DNA of 64,000 nt from contig JADLAB010000351.1 in assembly GCA_020848455.1 (NCBI GenBank), positions 50,121-114,120 on the forward strand. Direction: 5' to 3'. This DNA comes from Polyangiaceae bacterium. Its GTDB lineage: Bacteria > Myxococcota_A > Polyangia > Polyangiales > Polyangiaceae. The position numbers were made by a program, and so were the translations under genes. The notes beneath the pieces were generated by a model. It was given only the letters and a program-made list of their open reading frames with translations, was not told where the DNA came from and did not search any database. Positions 24,620-33,966 of this stretch are shown piece after piece; the first letter of the stretch is position 1; every line of letters begins with the position of its first letter.

Positions 24620-26674
24620 GTGCTTGCGCCACGCACGCTCATCGAGGGCCGCTTCGACGTCGACCGGCTCGCCGGCTCCGGCGGGATGGGCAGCGTGTAC
24701 CGCGCCTGGGATCGCGCCACCGGCAGCCTCGTCGCGGTCAAGGTGATGCACACGCACGCCGGCGCCGAGCGCTTCGCGCGCGAGGTGGCGCTGCTCGCCG
24801 GGCTCGACCACCCGGGCATCGTGCGCTTCGTGGCGCACGGCACGCTCGCCGACGGAGCGCCGTTCCTCGTGATGGAGTGGCTGGAGGGCGAGAGCCTGTC
24901 GGCGCGCATCGAGCGCGAGTCGCTGACCGTGGCCGAGGCGCTCGCGCTCGGGCAGCGCGTGGGGGAGGCCCTCGGGGCCGCCCACCGCGCCGGCGTCGTG
25001 CACCGCGATCTCAAGCCGGGCAACGTGTTCCTCGTCGGCGGCTCGCTCGAGCACGTCAAGCTCGTGGATTTCGGCATCGCGCGCGTGGGCGACTCGCGCG
25101 AGGAGCTCACGCACACGGGGGTGATGCTCGGCACGCCCGGATACATGGCACCCGAGCAGGTCCAGGCCGCGCAGACGGTGGGGCCGGCCGCGGACGTGTA
25201 CGCGCTCGGGGCCCTCTTGTTCCGGTGCCTGACGGGGCGCCGCCTGTACGAGAGCGACAACCCGCTCGGCATTCTGCTGCGGGTGCTCATGGAGCCGCCG
25301 CCGCGCCTGTGCACCCTGCGCGCCGACGCGCCGCCGGCCCTCGACGCCCTCGTCGGGCGCATGCTGGCGCGCGACCCCGCGGCGCGCCCCGCCGACGGCC
25401 TCGGTGCGGCGCGCGAGCTCTGGGAGGTGCGCCAGGGTCACGCGGTGGCCCTGGCGGACCCGAACCGCACGCCGGTCGCCGCGGCCGGACGGTGCCTCTT
25501 GCTGGCTCAGGTCAAGGCGGGGGACGTCGGGGGCAGGCTCATGGCGGGCATCGCGCAGGCGAGCGCGGCCCACGGCGTCTCCCCGAGCGCGCTCGCGGAC
25601 GGCAGCCTGCTCGTGACGCCGCTCGAGGCCGAGCCGCTCGACCGGCAGACGGCGCGGCTCGCCCGGGCGGCGCTCGCCCTGCGCGGCCTCTGCGGGGGCA
25701 TCGGCAGCGTGCTCGTGGCCGAGACCGCCAGCGACGCGAGCTCGGCGGCCGGCTTCGATCGCGGCGTCGCGCTCCTCACCGCCGTCGGCCCCGGGCAAGT
25801 GCGGCTCGACGCCCTCGCCGCCACCCTGCTCACGCCGCCCTTCGAGGTGCAGCACGCCCCCGAGGGCGCCTCGCTCGTCGGCGTGCGCGGCGCGGAGGCG
25901 ACCTTCGCGGCGGGCGGCGCCGCCACGCCGTGGCGGCACGGCGGGCTCGAGACGACCGCGCGGCCGCTCGTGGCGGACGCCCGGACCGGCGAGCACAGGG
26001 CCGGGCGGACGGCCCTCTGGGCGGTGCTCGGGGTCGGCGCCGTGGCGGCGACGGCGGGCGTCGTCACGTGGTTCGCGACCCGACCGGCTGCCGGCGGCGG
26101 TCGCGCGGCGGCGAGCGGCGAGGCGACGGCAGCCCCACCGGGACCGGTCGGCTCCGGCACCGCGAGCGCCGCGCCGGCGTGCATCTACGAGCGCTGCGTG
26201 ACCGTCAGGCTGGCCGATCCGGAGCACGTGGACGTGGCGACGCTGGTCCCCGACGCCATCGCGCTCGCCAAGAGCATGGAGCCGAGCGCCAGCCTCGCGG
26301 TCGTCGCGCTCCAGGACTCGGTCGACGGCTACTTCGACGCGCGCGCGCCGAACCGCGCCGCGGCGATGACCTTCGCGATCGTCAAGCCGGACGGCACGAG
26401 CGCGTCCCTCCAGGTGATGCTCCTGCAGTCGCAGCTCGTCGCGCAGCACGCCAGCATGGGGCTGGCGCTGCCCGCGATCGGCGCGCCGCGCTGCGGTGTA
26501 CCGGCGGCGCTGCGCGCGGCGCTCGCGGACGGCCTGCCGAGGTCGCCGACCGTCAACATCACCCTGTCGGGCTCCTTCACGCAGCCCGGGGCGGCGTACT
26601 ACCAGTTCGTGGCGTCGCCCGGTGCGGTGACGCGCTTCATCGATGCCGACAGCTGCCGGCCGACCGCGCCCTGA
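24620..26674 (+). CDS. Membrane-anchored Ser/Thr protein kinase
   Basis: A eukaryotic-like (Hanks-type) kinase of 684 residues starting at a GTG. The kinase domain (about 10-270) is complete: P-loop 'GSGGMGSVYRAW', VAVK lysine, 'HRDLKPGNVFL', 'VDFGIAR' and 'GTPGYMAPEQ'. A ~170-residue linker with a 'TARLARAALALRGLCGGIGS' stretch follows, then one transmembrane helix at about 464-488 and a ~190-residue outer domain with two cysteines ('CIYERC'). That outer part may be a sensor. Its signal and substrate are unknown. Confidence 0.93.
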   Translation: MLAPRTLIEGRFDVDRLAGSGGMGSVYRAWDRATGSLVAVKVMHTHAGAERFAREVALLAGLDHPGIVRFVAHGTLADGAPFLVMEWLEGESLSARIERESLTVAEALALGQRVGEALGAAHRAGVVHRDLKPGNVFLVGGSLEHVKLVDFGIARVGDSREELTHTGVMLGTPGYMAPEQVQAAQTVGPAADVYALGALLFRCLTGRRLYESDNPLGILLRVLMEPPPRLCTLRADAPPALDALVGRMLARDPAARPADGLGAARELWEVRQGHAVALADPNRTPVAAAGRCLLLAQVKAGDVGGRLMAGIAQASAAHGVSPSALADGSLLVTPLEAEPLDRQTARLARAALALRGLCGGIGSVLVAETASDASSAAGFDRGVALLTAVGPGQVRLDALAATLLTPPFEVQHAPEGASLVGVRGAEATFAAGGAATPWRHGGLETTARPLVADARTGEHRAGRTALWAVLGVGAVAATAGVVTWFATRPAAGGGRAAASGEATAAPPGPVGSGTASAAPACIYERCVTVRLADPEHVDVATLVPDAIALAKSMEPSASLAVVALQDSVDGYFDARAPNRAAAMTFAIVKPDGTSASLQVMLLQSQLVAQHASMGLALPAIGAPRCGVPAALRAALADGLPRSPTVNITLSGSFTQPGAAYYQFVASPGAVTRFIDADSCRPTAP

Positions 26675-26834
26675 GGGCGGCGCGCCACACGGGGCTCCCG
26701 ATCCCGCGCCGGCGCGGCGGCTTCGGGCGGCAGGCGCCTTGGCTCGGAGCGGAAGTTCGAAGCGAGGCCTTGAGGCCTTTGCGTAGCTCGGCCGCTTCGA
26801 CTAACGGGCTCCTACACCTGGAGGCGAGGTCACG

Positions 26835-28820
26835 ATGGGGAGCAACGACGTACGGACGGGCGCGGACGACCAGCAGATGCGGGCCTTCACCCGCGCGGTG
26901 CTCGACGACCTCGAGGGGCTCGAGAAGCTCATCCTCGACGACCGCTTCGAGACCGGCATCCGCCGCATCGGGGCCGAGCAGGAGATGTTCCTCATCGACC
27001 AGGCGCGCCAGCCCGCGCCCGTGGCGGTCGAGCTGCTCGAGATGCTGAAGGACGACGAGCGCATCACGACCGAGCTCGCGCGCTTCAACCTCGAGGCCAA
27101 CCTGACGCCGCAGGTGTTCGGGGGCTCGTGCCTGCGCAACATCGAGCGCGAGGCCGCCGAGGTGCTGCAGAAGGTCGACGACTCGGCGGCCAAGCTCGGT
27201 GCGGCGGTGGTGCTGACCGGCATCCTGCCGACCCTGCGCCTGGCGCACCTGCGGCTCGACAACATGACGCCGAAGCCGCGCTACTTCGAGCTCAACCGCG
27301 CAGCGACGCACCTGCGCGGCGGCGCCTTCAGCATCGTCATCAAGGGGCTCGACGAGCTCGACATCACCCACGACAACGTGATGCTCGAGAGCGCCAACAC
27401 GAGCTTCCAGATCCACTTCCAGGTGGGGCCCGAGGAGTTCGCGCGCCTCTACAACCTGGCCCAGGCCATCAGCGGCCCCGTCCTCGCGGCCGCCGTCAAC
27501 TCGCCCCTGCTGTTCGGTCAGCGCCTGTGGAACGAGACGCGGGTCGCCCTGTTCCAGCGCTCCATCGACGTCCGTTCGGCGGCGCACCAGCGGCGGGCGA
27601 CCCCGCCGCGCGTGTCCTTCGGCGACGCCTGGGTGAAGAGCTCGATCCTGGAGATCTACAAGGACGACATCGCGCGCTACCGCGTGCTCTTCTCGACGGG
27701 CGAGCTCGACGAGAACCCCATGAAGGTGCTGGCGCAGGGCGGGCTGCCCGAGCTCCGCGCCCTGCGCATGCACACGAGCACGGTGTGGCGCTGGAACCGC
27801 GCCTGCTACGGGACCAAGGACGGGCGCCCGCACCTGCGCATCGAGAACCGCATCCTGCCCGCGGGGCCGACGCTGCTCGACGAGGTCGCGAACGCGGCGT
27901 TCTTCTTCGGACTCATGGCGGCGCTCGCCGACGAGCACCCGCGCATCGACAAGGTGATGGAGTTCGACGACGCCAAGAACAACTTCTTCGCCGCGGCGCG
28001 CCACGGGCTCTCGGCCCAGTTCGCCTGGATCAACGGCGAGGTCTTCACCGCCCACGATCTCATCGTCGAGAACCTCCTGCCGCGCGCCCGCGAGGGGCTC
28101 GCGTCCCACGGCATCGACGCGGCCGACATCGATCGCTACCTCGGCACCATCCACGAGCGCGTCGTGCGCCACCAGACCGGGGCCGCCTGGGCGCTGCGCA
28201 GCTTCGCGAAGATGAGCGATGCGCCCGTCGACGTGCGCATGCGCTCGCTCGTCTCGGCGATGCACGAGCAAAAGTGGAAGGGCGAGCCGGTGCACACCTG
28301 GCCGCTGGCGCGCCTGCACCGCACGCGCGACTGGTTCCCGAGCTACCGCACGGTGGGCCAGTTCATGAAGACCGAGCTCGTGACGGTGCGGCCCGGCGAC
28401 CCGGTGGATCTCGCCGCGAGCGTGATGGACTGGCGCAACCTGCGCCACCTGCCCGTGGAGGACGACCGCGGCAAGCTCGTCGGGCTCATCACCTTCCGCT
28501 CGCTCTTGCGCATGATGGCGGCGCTGCGCGACTCGGGCGCGCCGGTGCTGGTCCGCGACGTCATGTACAAGGACCCGCTCACGGTGACCGCCGACACCCC
28601 GACACTCCCGGCGCTCGAGACGATGCGGCGCGAGAACGTCGGCTGCCTGCCGGTCATCGACGACGACGGCGGCCTCATCGGTCTCGTGACGGTCTACGAT
28701 CTGCTCGAGATCGCGGAGAAGGTCCTGTCGGACTTCCTGCGGGCCGACGAGTCGGGCACGACGCCCTCGAACGCCCCCGACGGCGCGCCCGAGGTCGAGC
28801 CGAGCGGGGAGGGCTTCTGA
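26835..28820 (+). CDS. GCS2-type carboxylate-amine ligase fused to two CBS domains
   Basis: A 661-residue fusion. The first ~480 residues match the glutamate-cysteine ligase family 2 fold: 'IRRIGAEQEMFLID' near the start, 'TELARFNLEANLTP' and 'MLESANTSFQIHFQV' are the family's Glu/Asn-rich active-site strands. Residues ~506-565 and ~572-640 are two CBS modules ('FMKTELVTVRPGDPVDLA' and 'VRDVMYKDPLTVTADTP'), which in other proteins bind adenine nucleotides. Nucleotide state may therefore gate the ligase. The amino-acid substrate is not known. The next gene starts 2 nt after the stop. Confidence 0.88.
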   Translation: MGSNDVRTGADDQQMRAFTRAVLDDLEGLEKLILDDRFETGIRRIGAEQEMFLIDQARQPAPVAVELLEMLKDDERITTELARFNLEANLTPQVFGGSCLRNIEREAAEVLQKVDDSAAKLGAAVVLTGILPTLRLAHLRLDNMTPKPRYFELNRAATHLRGGAFSIVIKGLDELDITHDNVMLESANTSFQIHFQVGPEEFARLYNLAQAISGPVLAAAVNSPLLFGQRLWNETRVALFQRSIDVRSAAHQRRATPPRVSFGDAWVKSSILEIYKDDIARYRVLFSTGELDENPMKVLAQGGLPELRALRMHTSTVWRWNRACYGTKDGRPHLRIENRILPAGPTLLDEVANAAFFFGLMAALADEHPRIDKVMEFDDAKNNFFAAARHGLSAQFAWINGEVFTAHDLIVENLLPRAREGLASHGIDAADIDRYLGTIHERVVRHQTGAAWALRSFAKMSDAPVDVRMRSLVSAMHEQKWKGEPVHTWPLARLHRTRDWFPSYRTVGQFMKTELVTVRPGDPVDLAASVMDWRNLRHLPVEDDRGKLVGLITFRSLLRMMAALRDSGAPVLVRDVMYKDPLTVTADTPTLPALETMRRENVGCLPVIDDDGGLIGLVTVYDLLEIAEKVLSDFLRADESGTTPSNAPDGAPEVEPSGEGF

Positions 28821-28822
28821 GC

Positions 28823-29503
28823 GTGGCGCAGCGGGCAGCTGCGGGCGGGGCGGGGCGCCGCGCCGCACTCTTCGACATGGACCGCACGCTCCTGCGGCGC
28901 GACTCCGGCAGCCTGTACGTGCGCTGGCAGCGCGACATCGGCGCGGCGGGCTGGCGCGACGAGCTGCGCGTCGCGTGGTGGGTCCTGCAGTACCGGCTGG
29001 GCGTCTTGCCGGCCGAGCGCGTGGCCGCGCGGGTGCTCGAGGATCTGGCGGGCCAGAACGAGGCCGAGTTCCGCGAGCGCTGCCGCGGCTTCTACCGCGA
29101 CTACCTCCGGCCCCACGTGACCGAGGCCGGCCGGCGCGCCGTGCGGGCCCACCACGAGCGCGGCGACCTCGTGGCGATCGTGACGGGCGCCACGCGCTAC
29201 GCGGCCGGGCCGCTGGCCGAGGAGCTCGGCATCGAGCACGTGGTGTGCACCGAGCTCGAGACGGCGCGCGGCTGCTTCACCGGGCGGATCGAGAAGCCGA
29301 TGTGCTACGGGGCGGGCAAGACGGAGCTCGCGCGGCGCTGGGCCGAGGGCCACGGGGTCGCGCTCGGCGAGGCGGTCTTCTACACCGACTCCATCACCGA
29401 CCGGCCGCTCTGCGAGCACGTGGCCGAGGCCGTGGCCGTGAACCCCGACGCGCGCCTCGGCCTGCTGGCACGACGCCGCGGCTGGCGACGCGAGCGCTGG
29501 TGA
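28823..29503 (+). CDS. HAD-superfamily hydrolase, SerB/CicA-like
   Basis: A 226-residue HAD-IB phosphatase. Motif I 'LFDMDRTLLRRDSG' holds the nucleophile and acid Asp, motif II is 'IVTGATR', the motif III Lys lies in 'GAGKTELARRWAE', and motif IV is 'YTDSITDRPLCEHV'. A helical cap lies between motifs I and II. The GTG start is 2 nt after the GCS2-CBS gene, with GGGAGGG about 10 nt upstream inside that gene's end, so the two are coupled. Related proteins hydrolyse phosphoserine or phospholipid headgroups. Confidence 0.88.
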   Translation: MAQRAAAGGAGRRAALFDMDRTLLRRDSGSLYVRWQRDIGAAGWRDELRVAWWVLQYRLGVLPAERVAARVLEDLAGQNEAEFRERCRGFYRDYLRPHVTEAGRRAVRAHHERGDLVAIVTGATRYAAGPLAEELGIEHVVCTELETARGCFTGRIEKPMCYGAGKTELARRWAEGHGVALGEAVFYTDSITDRPLCEHVAEAVAVNPDARLGLLARRRGWRRERW

Positions 29504-29528
29504 CGCCCCCGCAGCCGACGCCCCCGAG

Positions 29529-30695
29529 TCACTCGGGTGGCTGGTAGGGCGCGCCGAGGGCCTCCGCCAGCTCCTGCAGGCTGATGCGGCCGTTGTTGTC
29601 GCGATCGATGGCGTTGAAGACCGCGTCCGAGCCGGCCCATTCCTCGCGGTCGATGTAGCCGTCGCCGTTGAAGTCCCAGATGCCGAAGAGCGTGGTCGTG
29701 CTCGTCGCGGCGGCGCGGTCCTGGCGCCGCGTGATCCACTCGCCGATCTGCTTCTCGAGCGCGCTCAGCGTGAAGTGGCCGCTGCGCATGCCCTCGGCGA
29801 GCTTGGCCTGCGCGAGCGGGTCGGCGGCGTGGCGCGTGCCGAAGGAAGACGCGGTCCAGGCCTCGCGCGGGAAGGTGGGCTCGGGGACGTGCTCGGCCTG
29901 GAGCCGCCACTCGACCGGGCCCGTGCCCTCGGCGAGCATGTCGATGAGCTTGGCCGGCAGCGTGATGGCGTCGCAGCCGGCGAGCGCGAGGGCCTGGGCC
30001 GTGCTCCGGAAGGTGCCGGCCATGGTCTTGGTCGGGTAGTGGTGGTGGTGCAGGTACGAGAAGATCGCGCCCGTCAGCTTGACGCCGAGGTCGTCGGCGA
30101 GCGCGATGTCCGCGCCGCCGGTCGTGCTTTTCTGCCAGTCCGTGATGCGGCCCACGGCGATCTCGACGACGTCGGCCCCGGCGTCGGCGGCGGCGGCGGC
30201 CTGGTGCAGTCCGAAGACCTGCGTCAGGTGGCTGCGGATGCCGTCGTCCGCGAGCTCGCCCACCGCGCGGATGGCCTCCCAGGTGGCGGGCATCTTCACG
30301 AGCACGCGGTGGCGTCCGGCCCCGACCTGCTCGAAGCGGTCGACGAGGCTCCTGGCCCGGTCGACGAGCTGCTTCGTGTTGTGGGCGAGGCGCGCGTCGA
30401 CCTCGACGCTCACGCGGCCCGGCACGAGGTCGAGGACCCGGCGGCCGAAGGCGACGAACAGGGTGTCCACGGCGTGGGTCGCGACGAGGGTCCGGTTGCC
30501 CTTCTTGGCCTGCTTCTGCGCGCCCACGATCGCCTCGTCCACGACCTCGTCGTGCTCGTGCAGCTGTGCCGCGGCCCGCACGCGCGCCGCGTTGAGGTTC
30601 ACGTCGCCGTGGGCGTAGCGCCGCACCTCGGCGAGATCCGCCGTCTCGGGGACGATGGCAGAGAAGGCCTCAAGCCGTTCGAGCTCGGTCGACAT
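29529..30695 (-). CDS. Transaldolase-like protein with C-terminal EF-hand pair
   Basis: A 388-residue protein. Residues 1-325 align end to end with TalB-type transaldolases, which transfer dihydroxyacetone units in the pentose phosphate pathway. The Schiff-base lysine is kept (K134 in 'VLVKMPATWE'), as is 'VPGRVSVEVDARL'. Residues 341-352 (DFNGDGYIDREE) and 364-375 (DRDNNGRISLQE) are two canonical EF-hand loops; a transaldolase/EF-hand family is known. Several other active-site positions differ from E. coli TalB (see findings), so the normal reaction is in doubt. The ATG at 30695 is the natural start. It converges with the HAD gene. Confidence 0.88.
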   Translation of the reverse strand: MSTELERLEAFSAIVPETADLAEVRRYAHGDVNLNAARVRAAAQLHEHDEVVDEAIVGAQKQAKKGNRTLVATHAVDTLFVAFGRRVLDLVPGRVSVEVDARLAHNTKQLVDRARSLVDRFEQVGAGRHRVLVKMPATWEAIRAVGELADDGIRSHLTQVFGLHQAAAAADAGADVVEIAVGRITDWQKSTTGGADIALADDLGVKLTGAIFSYLHHHHYPTKTMAGTFRSTAQALALAGCDAITLPAKLIDMLAEGTGPVEWRLQAEHVPEPTFPREAWTASSFGTRHAADPLAQAKLAEGMRSGHFTLSALEKQIGEWITRRQDRAAATSTTTLFGIWDFNGDGYIDREEWAGSDAVFNAIDRDNNGRISLQELAEALGAPYQPPE

Positions 30696-30816
30696 GGCGT
30701 CGACCCTATCGCGAACTGGGCGCGGCCAGAAGCTGGGGCCGAAGGGGGGCGGGCGTCGAAGGGCGGAGGGGGCGAGCGCGCTTGTCTCCCGCCGCCCCGC
30801 CGACCACGATGGCGCC

Positions 30817-31308
30817 ATGCCCGCACGCCCCCGCCGCTACTGGCTCGTCAAGAGCGAGCCCGAGCTCTACGCCCTCGGCGACCTCGAGCGCGACCGGCGC
30901 ACCGCCTGGGAGGGGGTGCGGAACTACCAGGCGCGCAACAGCATGAAGGACGACATGGCGCCCGGCGACCTCGTGCTGTTCTACCACTCGAACGCCGAGC
31001 CGACGGGCGTCGTGGGCCTCGCCAAGGTGGCCTCGGCCGCGCACGCCGACGAGACGCAGTTCGACCCCGACAGCGACTACTACGAGCGCGGCGCCACGCG
31101 CGCCGACCCGCGCTGGATGTGCGTGGATGTCGCGTTCGTCGAGCGCTTCGCGAAGGTCGTCACGCTCGCCGAGCTCAAGGCCGACCCCGAGCTCGACGGC
31201 ATGCTCGTCACGCGCCGCGGCATGCGCCTCAGCGTGCAGCCCGTCGAGCTCGGGCACTTCCGCCGCGTCCTCGCGCTCGGTCGGGCGCGCACCAAGCTGC
31301 CGAAATGA
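30817..31308 (+). CDS. EVE-domain protein
   Basis: A 163-residue single-domain protein of the EVE family (PUA-like fold), which binds modified bases in DNA or RNA. Signatures are '[17 protein letters not shown]', '[17 protein letters not shown]', '[18 protein letters not shown]' and '[11 protein letters not shown]'. Stand-alone EVE genes are widespread housekeeping genes of unclear role. It is divergent from the transaldolase-like gene, 121 nt away, and followed after 52 nt by an unrelated hypothetical gene. Confidence 0.92.
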   Translation: MPARPRRYWLVKSEPELYALGDLERDRRTAWEGVRNYQARNSMKDDMAPGDLVLFYHSNAEPTGVVGLAKVASAAHADETQFDPDSDYYERGATRADPRWMCVDVAFVERFAKVVTLAELKADPELDGMLVTRRGMRLSVQPVELGHFRRVLALGRARTKLPK

Positions 31309-31360
31309 CGGCCCGGCGCGGCGCTGCTATGCCGCGTCGCCGACAGGAGAAGGATGAGTC

Positions 31361-31960
31361 ATGGGCCAAGAGACGAGCTTCCTGGCGCGCGTGATGCAGC
31401 ACGTGCGCTCGACCGGGGTCACGAGCTACCAGTTCGCCCACTGGCCGGTGCCGGGCAAGCCGACCGACGAGGGGGTCGGTCTCTTGCCGGTGCCGGGCGT
31501 CGACGCCGAGCGGCTCATCGCGCGTGTGCTCGACGTCGACCACTACGTGGGCAACCTCGGCCACGTGGTCGAGTGCCGCACCGTCGCCGACGCGGCGCTC
31601 GCGGCCCGCAACGTCGTGCGCTTCTACCAGCGCATCAAGATCCCGATGCTGGGCGACGTGCACCACGAGCTCGCCTTCGAGCGCCTGCCGGTCACGAACG
31701 GCTTCGAGGTCGCGGCCTGGCACCTGCTCGAGAAGGAGACGGCGGCGCTCTCGGCGAAGGCCGCCGCGCGCAGCCAGTACTGCGACGGCGCCTGGCTCGT
31801 CGCCCCGGGCCTCATCGGCTACGCGCTCTCGTCGGCACCCCGCCGCGAGGACGTCGGTTTCCTCAAGTGGAAGGCCCTGACCACGGGGGCCGACGTCGCC
31901 GCGTCCAAGGTCGTGCGCGAGAACATCGAGTGCATGGCGCGCTGGGCCGGCAAGAGCTGA
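31361..31960 (+). CDS. Hypothetical protein, possibly SRPBCC/START-like
   Basis: A 199-residue soluble protein without signal peptide or membrane segment. '[18 protein letters not shown]' and '[19 protein letters not shown]' alternate strands and helix, and the end '[18 protein letters not shown]' is a long helix. This order is reminiscent of SRPBCC/START lipid-binding folds, but I see no diagnostic motif. RBS GGAG is about 12 nt upstream of the ATG. It precedes typA by 140 bp. Confidence 0.6.
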   Translation: MGQETSFLARVMQHVRSTGVTSYQFAHWPVPGKPTDEGVGLLPVPGVDAERLIARVLDVDHYVGNLGHVVECRTVADAALAARNVVRFYQRIKIPMLGDVHHELAFERLPVTNGFEVAAWHLLEKETAALSAKAAARSQYCDGAWLVAPGLIGYALSSAPRREDVGFLKWKALTTGADVAASKVVRENIECMARWAGKS

Positions 31961-32099
31961 CGACGGGCCGGGAGGCGCGCGGGTCGCCCCGGGCGCCACC
32001 GCGGCGGGTCGCAGCCCGCCACCCGCGGGCCGCAGCCCGTCGCCCGAGCGCGGCCCGAGTTGCTCGGGCGTGCTCCGCGTGGTAGTGGAGCGCGCTTCC

Positions 32100-33938
32100 A
32101 TGGCCGAAGAACTTCGCAACGTTGCGATCATCGCGCACGTCGACCACGGCAAGACCACCCTGGTCGACGCCATGCTGCGCCAGACCGGCGTGTTCCGAGC
32201 CAACGAGCAGGTGCGCGACTGCGTGCTCGACTCGGGCGAGCTCGAGCGCGAGCGCGGGATCACCATTCTCGCCAAGCACACCTCGGTGCGCTGGCGCGAC
32301 ACGCGCATCAACATCATCGACACGCCGGGCCACGCGGACTTCGGCGGCGAGGTCGAGCGCACGCTGATGATGGCGGACGGCGCGCTCCTGCTGGTCGACG
32401 CCGCCGAGGGGCCGCTGCCGCAGACCCGCTTCGTGCTCGGCAAGGCCCTCGAGCTCGGCATGCCCATCGTGGTCGTGATCAACAAGATCGACCGCCCCGA
32501 CGCGCGGCCCGACGACGTGCTCTCCGAGGTCTTCGATCTGTTCTGCGAGCTCGAGGCCAACGACAAGCAGCTCGATTTTCCGACCATCTACGCCATCGGC
32601 AAGGAGGGCGTCGCCAAGCGCCACCTCGTCGACGAGGGGCGCGACCTGACGCCGCTCTTCGAGGAGATCGTGCGGAGCGTGCCGGCGCCGGGGGGCGACG
32701 CCACGGCGCCGCTCCAGCTCCTGGTGACCAACGTCGAGCACGACGACTACGTCGGGCGCCTCGCCATCGGGCGTGTGCACCGCGGGCGCATCAAGACCGG
32801 CACGACCGTGTGCCGGCTCGCCGAGGACGGGCAGCTGACCGCGCGCGTCTCGAAGCTCTACGGCTTTCTCGCGCTCTCGCGCGTCGAGATCGACTCGGCC
32901 TCGGCCGGCGACATCGTGGCCATCGCCGGGATGGACGACGTGCAGATCGGCGACACCGTGACCGCCGTGGACGCTCCGCAGGCGCTGCCGCGCATCCACG
33001 TCGAGGAGCCGACCATCCAGGTGCGCTTCCTCGTCAACACCTCGGTCTTCGCCGGTCGCAGCGGGCGCTTCGTGACGTCGCGCCAGGTGCGCGAGCGGCT
33101 CATGCGCGAGGCGCGCAAGAACCTCGCGATGCGCTTCGAGGAGACGAACGAGCCCGACACCTTCATCGTCTACGGCCGGGGCGAGCTCATGATCGCCATC
33201 CTGGCCGAGACCATGCGGCGCGAGGGCTACGAGTTCGCCCTCGGCATGCCCGAGGTGGTGCTGCGGCGCGAGGCCGGCGTCGAGCTCGAGCCGGTCGAGC
33301 GCGTGGTGGTCGACGTGCCGGACGACTACGTCGGCACCGTCACCCGCAGCCTCGGCGAGCGGCGCGGCCAGCTCGAGAAGCTCGCGAGCCGCTCCACGGG
33401 CGAGGACGGCAAGCACGGCTCGGGGCGCACGCGCCTCGAGTTCCGGGCGCCCGCGCGTGGGCTCATCGGCTACCGCTCGCAGGTCCTCACCGAGACCCGC
33501 GGCACGGGCCTGCTCAACACGCTGTTCGACGGCTGGACCCCGTACACGGGCGTGATGCTGCGGCGGCCGGGCGGCGCCATCGTGTGCGATCGCGCCGGCA
33601 CGACCACGCCGTACGCGCTCTTCCACCTGCAGCCGCGGGGCGAGCTGTTCGTGGGTCCGGGCACCGCGATCTACGAGGGCATGATCATCGGCGTTCACAA
33701 CCGGCCGAACGATCTCGTCGTCAACGCCACGCGCGAGAAGAAGCTCACCAACATCCGCGCGGCGCACCGCGACGAGAACGTGATCCTCACCCCGCCGCGC
33801 CCGCTCACCATCGAGACCGCGCTCGAGTTCATCGACCGCGACGAGGTGGTCGAGATCACGCCCGACTCCTTGCGCCTGCGCAAGAAGGTGCTCCAGGGCT
33901 CGCTGCGCCCGCGGCGCGACGACGAGCGCATGGACTAG
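32100..33938 (+). CDS. typA: Ribosome-associated GTPase TypA/BipA
   Basis: A 612-residue translational GTPase. G1 is '[15 protein letters not shown]', the switch region has '[15 protein letters not shown]', G3 is '[14 protein letters not shown]' and G4 '[12 protein letters not shown]'. EF-G-like domains II, III and V follow, and the BipA-specific C-terminal domain contains '[20 protein letters not shown]'. It binds the 70S ribosome and supports assembly and stress adaptation. The ATG at 32100 has GTGGAG 10-15 nt upstream. Confidence 0.96.
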   Translation: MAEELRNVAIIAHVDHGKTTLVDAMLRQTGVFRANEQVRDCVLDSGELERERGITILAKHTSVRWRDTRINIIDTPGHADFGGEVERTLMMADGALLLVDAAEGPLPQTRFVLGKALELGMPIVVVINKIDRPDARPDDVLSEVFDLFCELEANDKQLDFPTIYAIGKEGVAKRHLVDEGRDLTPLFEEIVRSVPAPGGDATAPLQLLVTNVEHDDYVGRLAIGRVHRGRIKTGTTVCRLAEDGQLTARVSKLYGFLALSRVEIDSASAGDIVAIAGMDDVQIGDTVTAVDAPQALPRIHVEEPTIQVRFLVNTSVFAGRSGRFVTSRQVRERLMREARKNLAMRFEETNEPDTFIVYGRGELMIAILAETMRREGYEFALGMPEVVLRREAGVELEPVERVVVDVPDDYVGTVTRSLGERRGQLEKLASRSTGEDGKHGSGRTRLEFRAPARGLIGYRSQVLTETRGTGLLNTLFDGWTPYTGVMLRRPGGAIVCDRAGTTTPYALFHLQPRGELFVGPGTAIYEGMIIGVHNRPNDLVVNATREKKLTNIRAAHRDENVILTPPRPLTIETALEFIDRDEVVEITPDSLRLRKKVLQGSLRPRRDDERMD

Positions 33939-33966
33939 CCGCTGCGGCGCTCGAGCCCCCGCCGCC

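Noticed and set aside
31961..32099. GGTCGCAGCCCG-type short repeats before typA
   Set aside because: The copies are short, imperfect and very GC-rich, and give no clear hairpin with a T tract or operator pattern.
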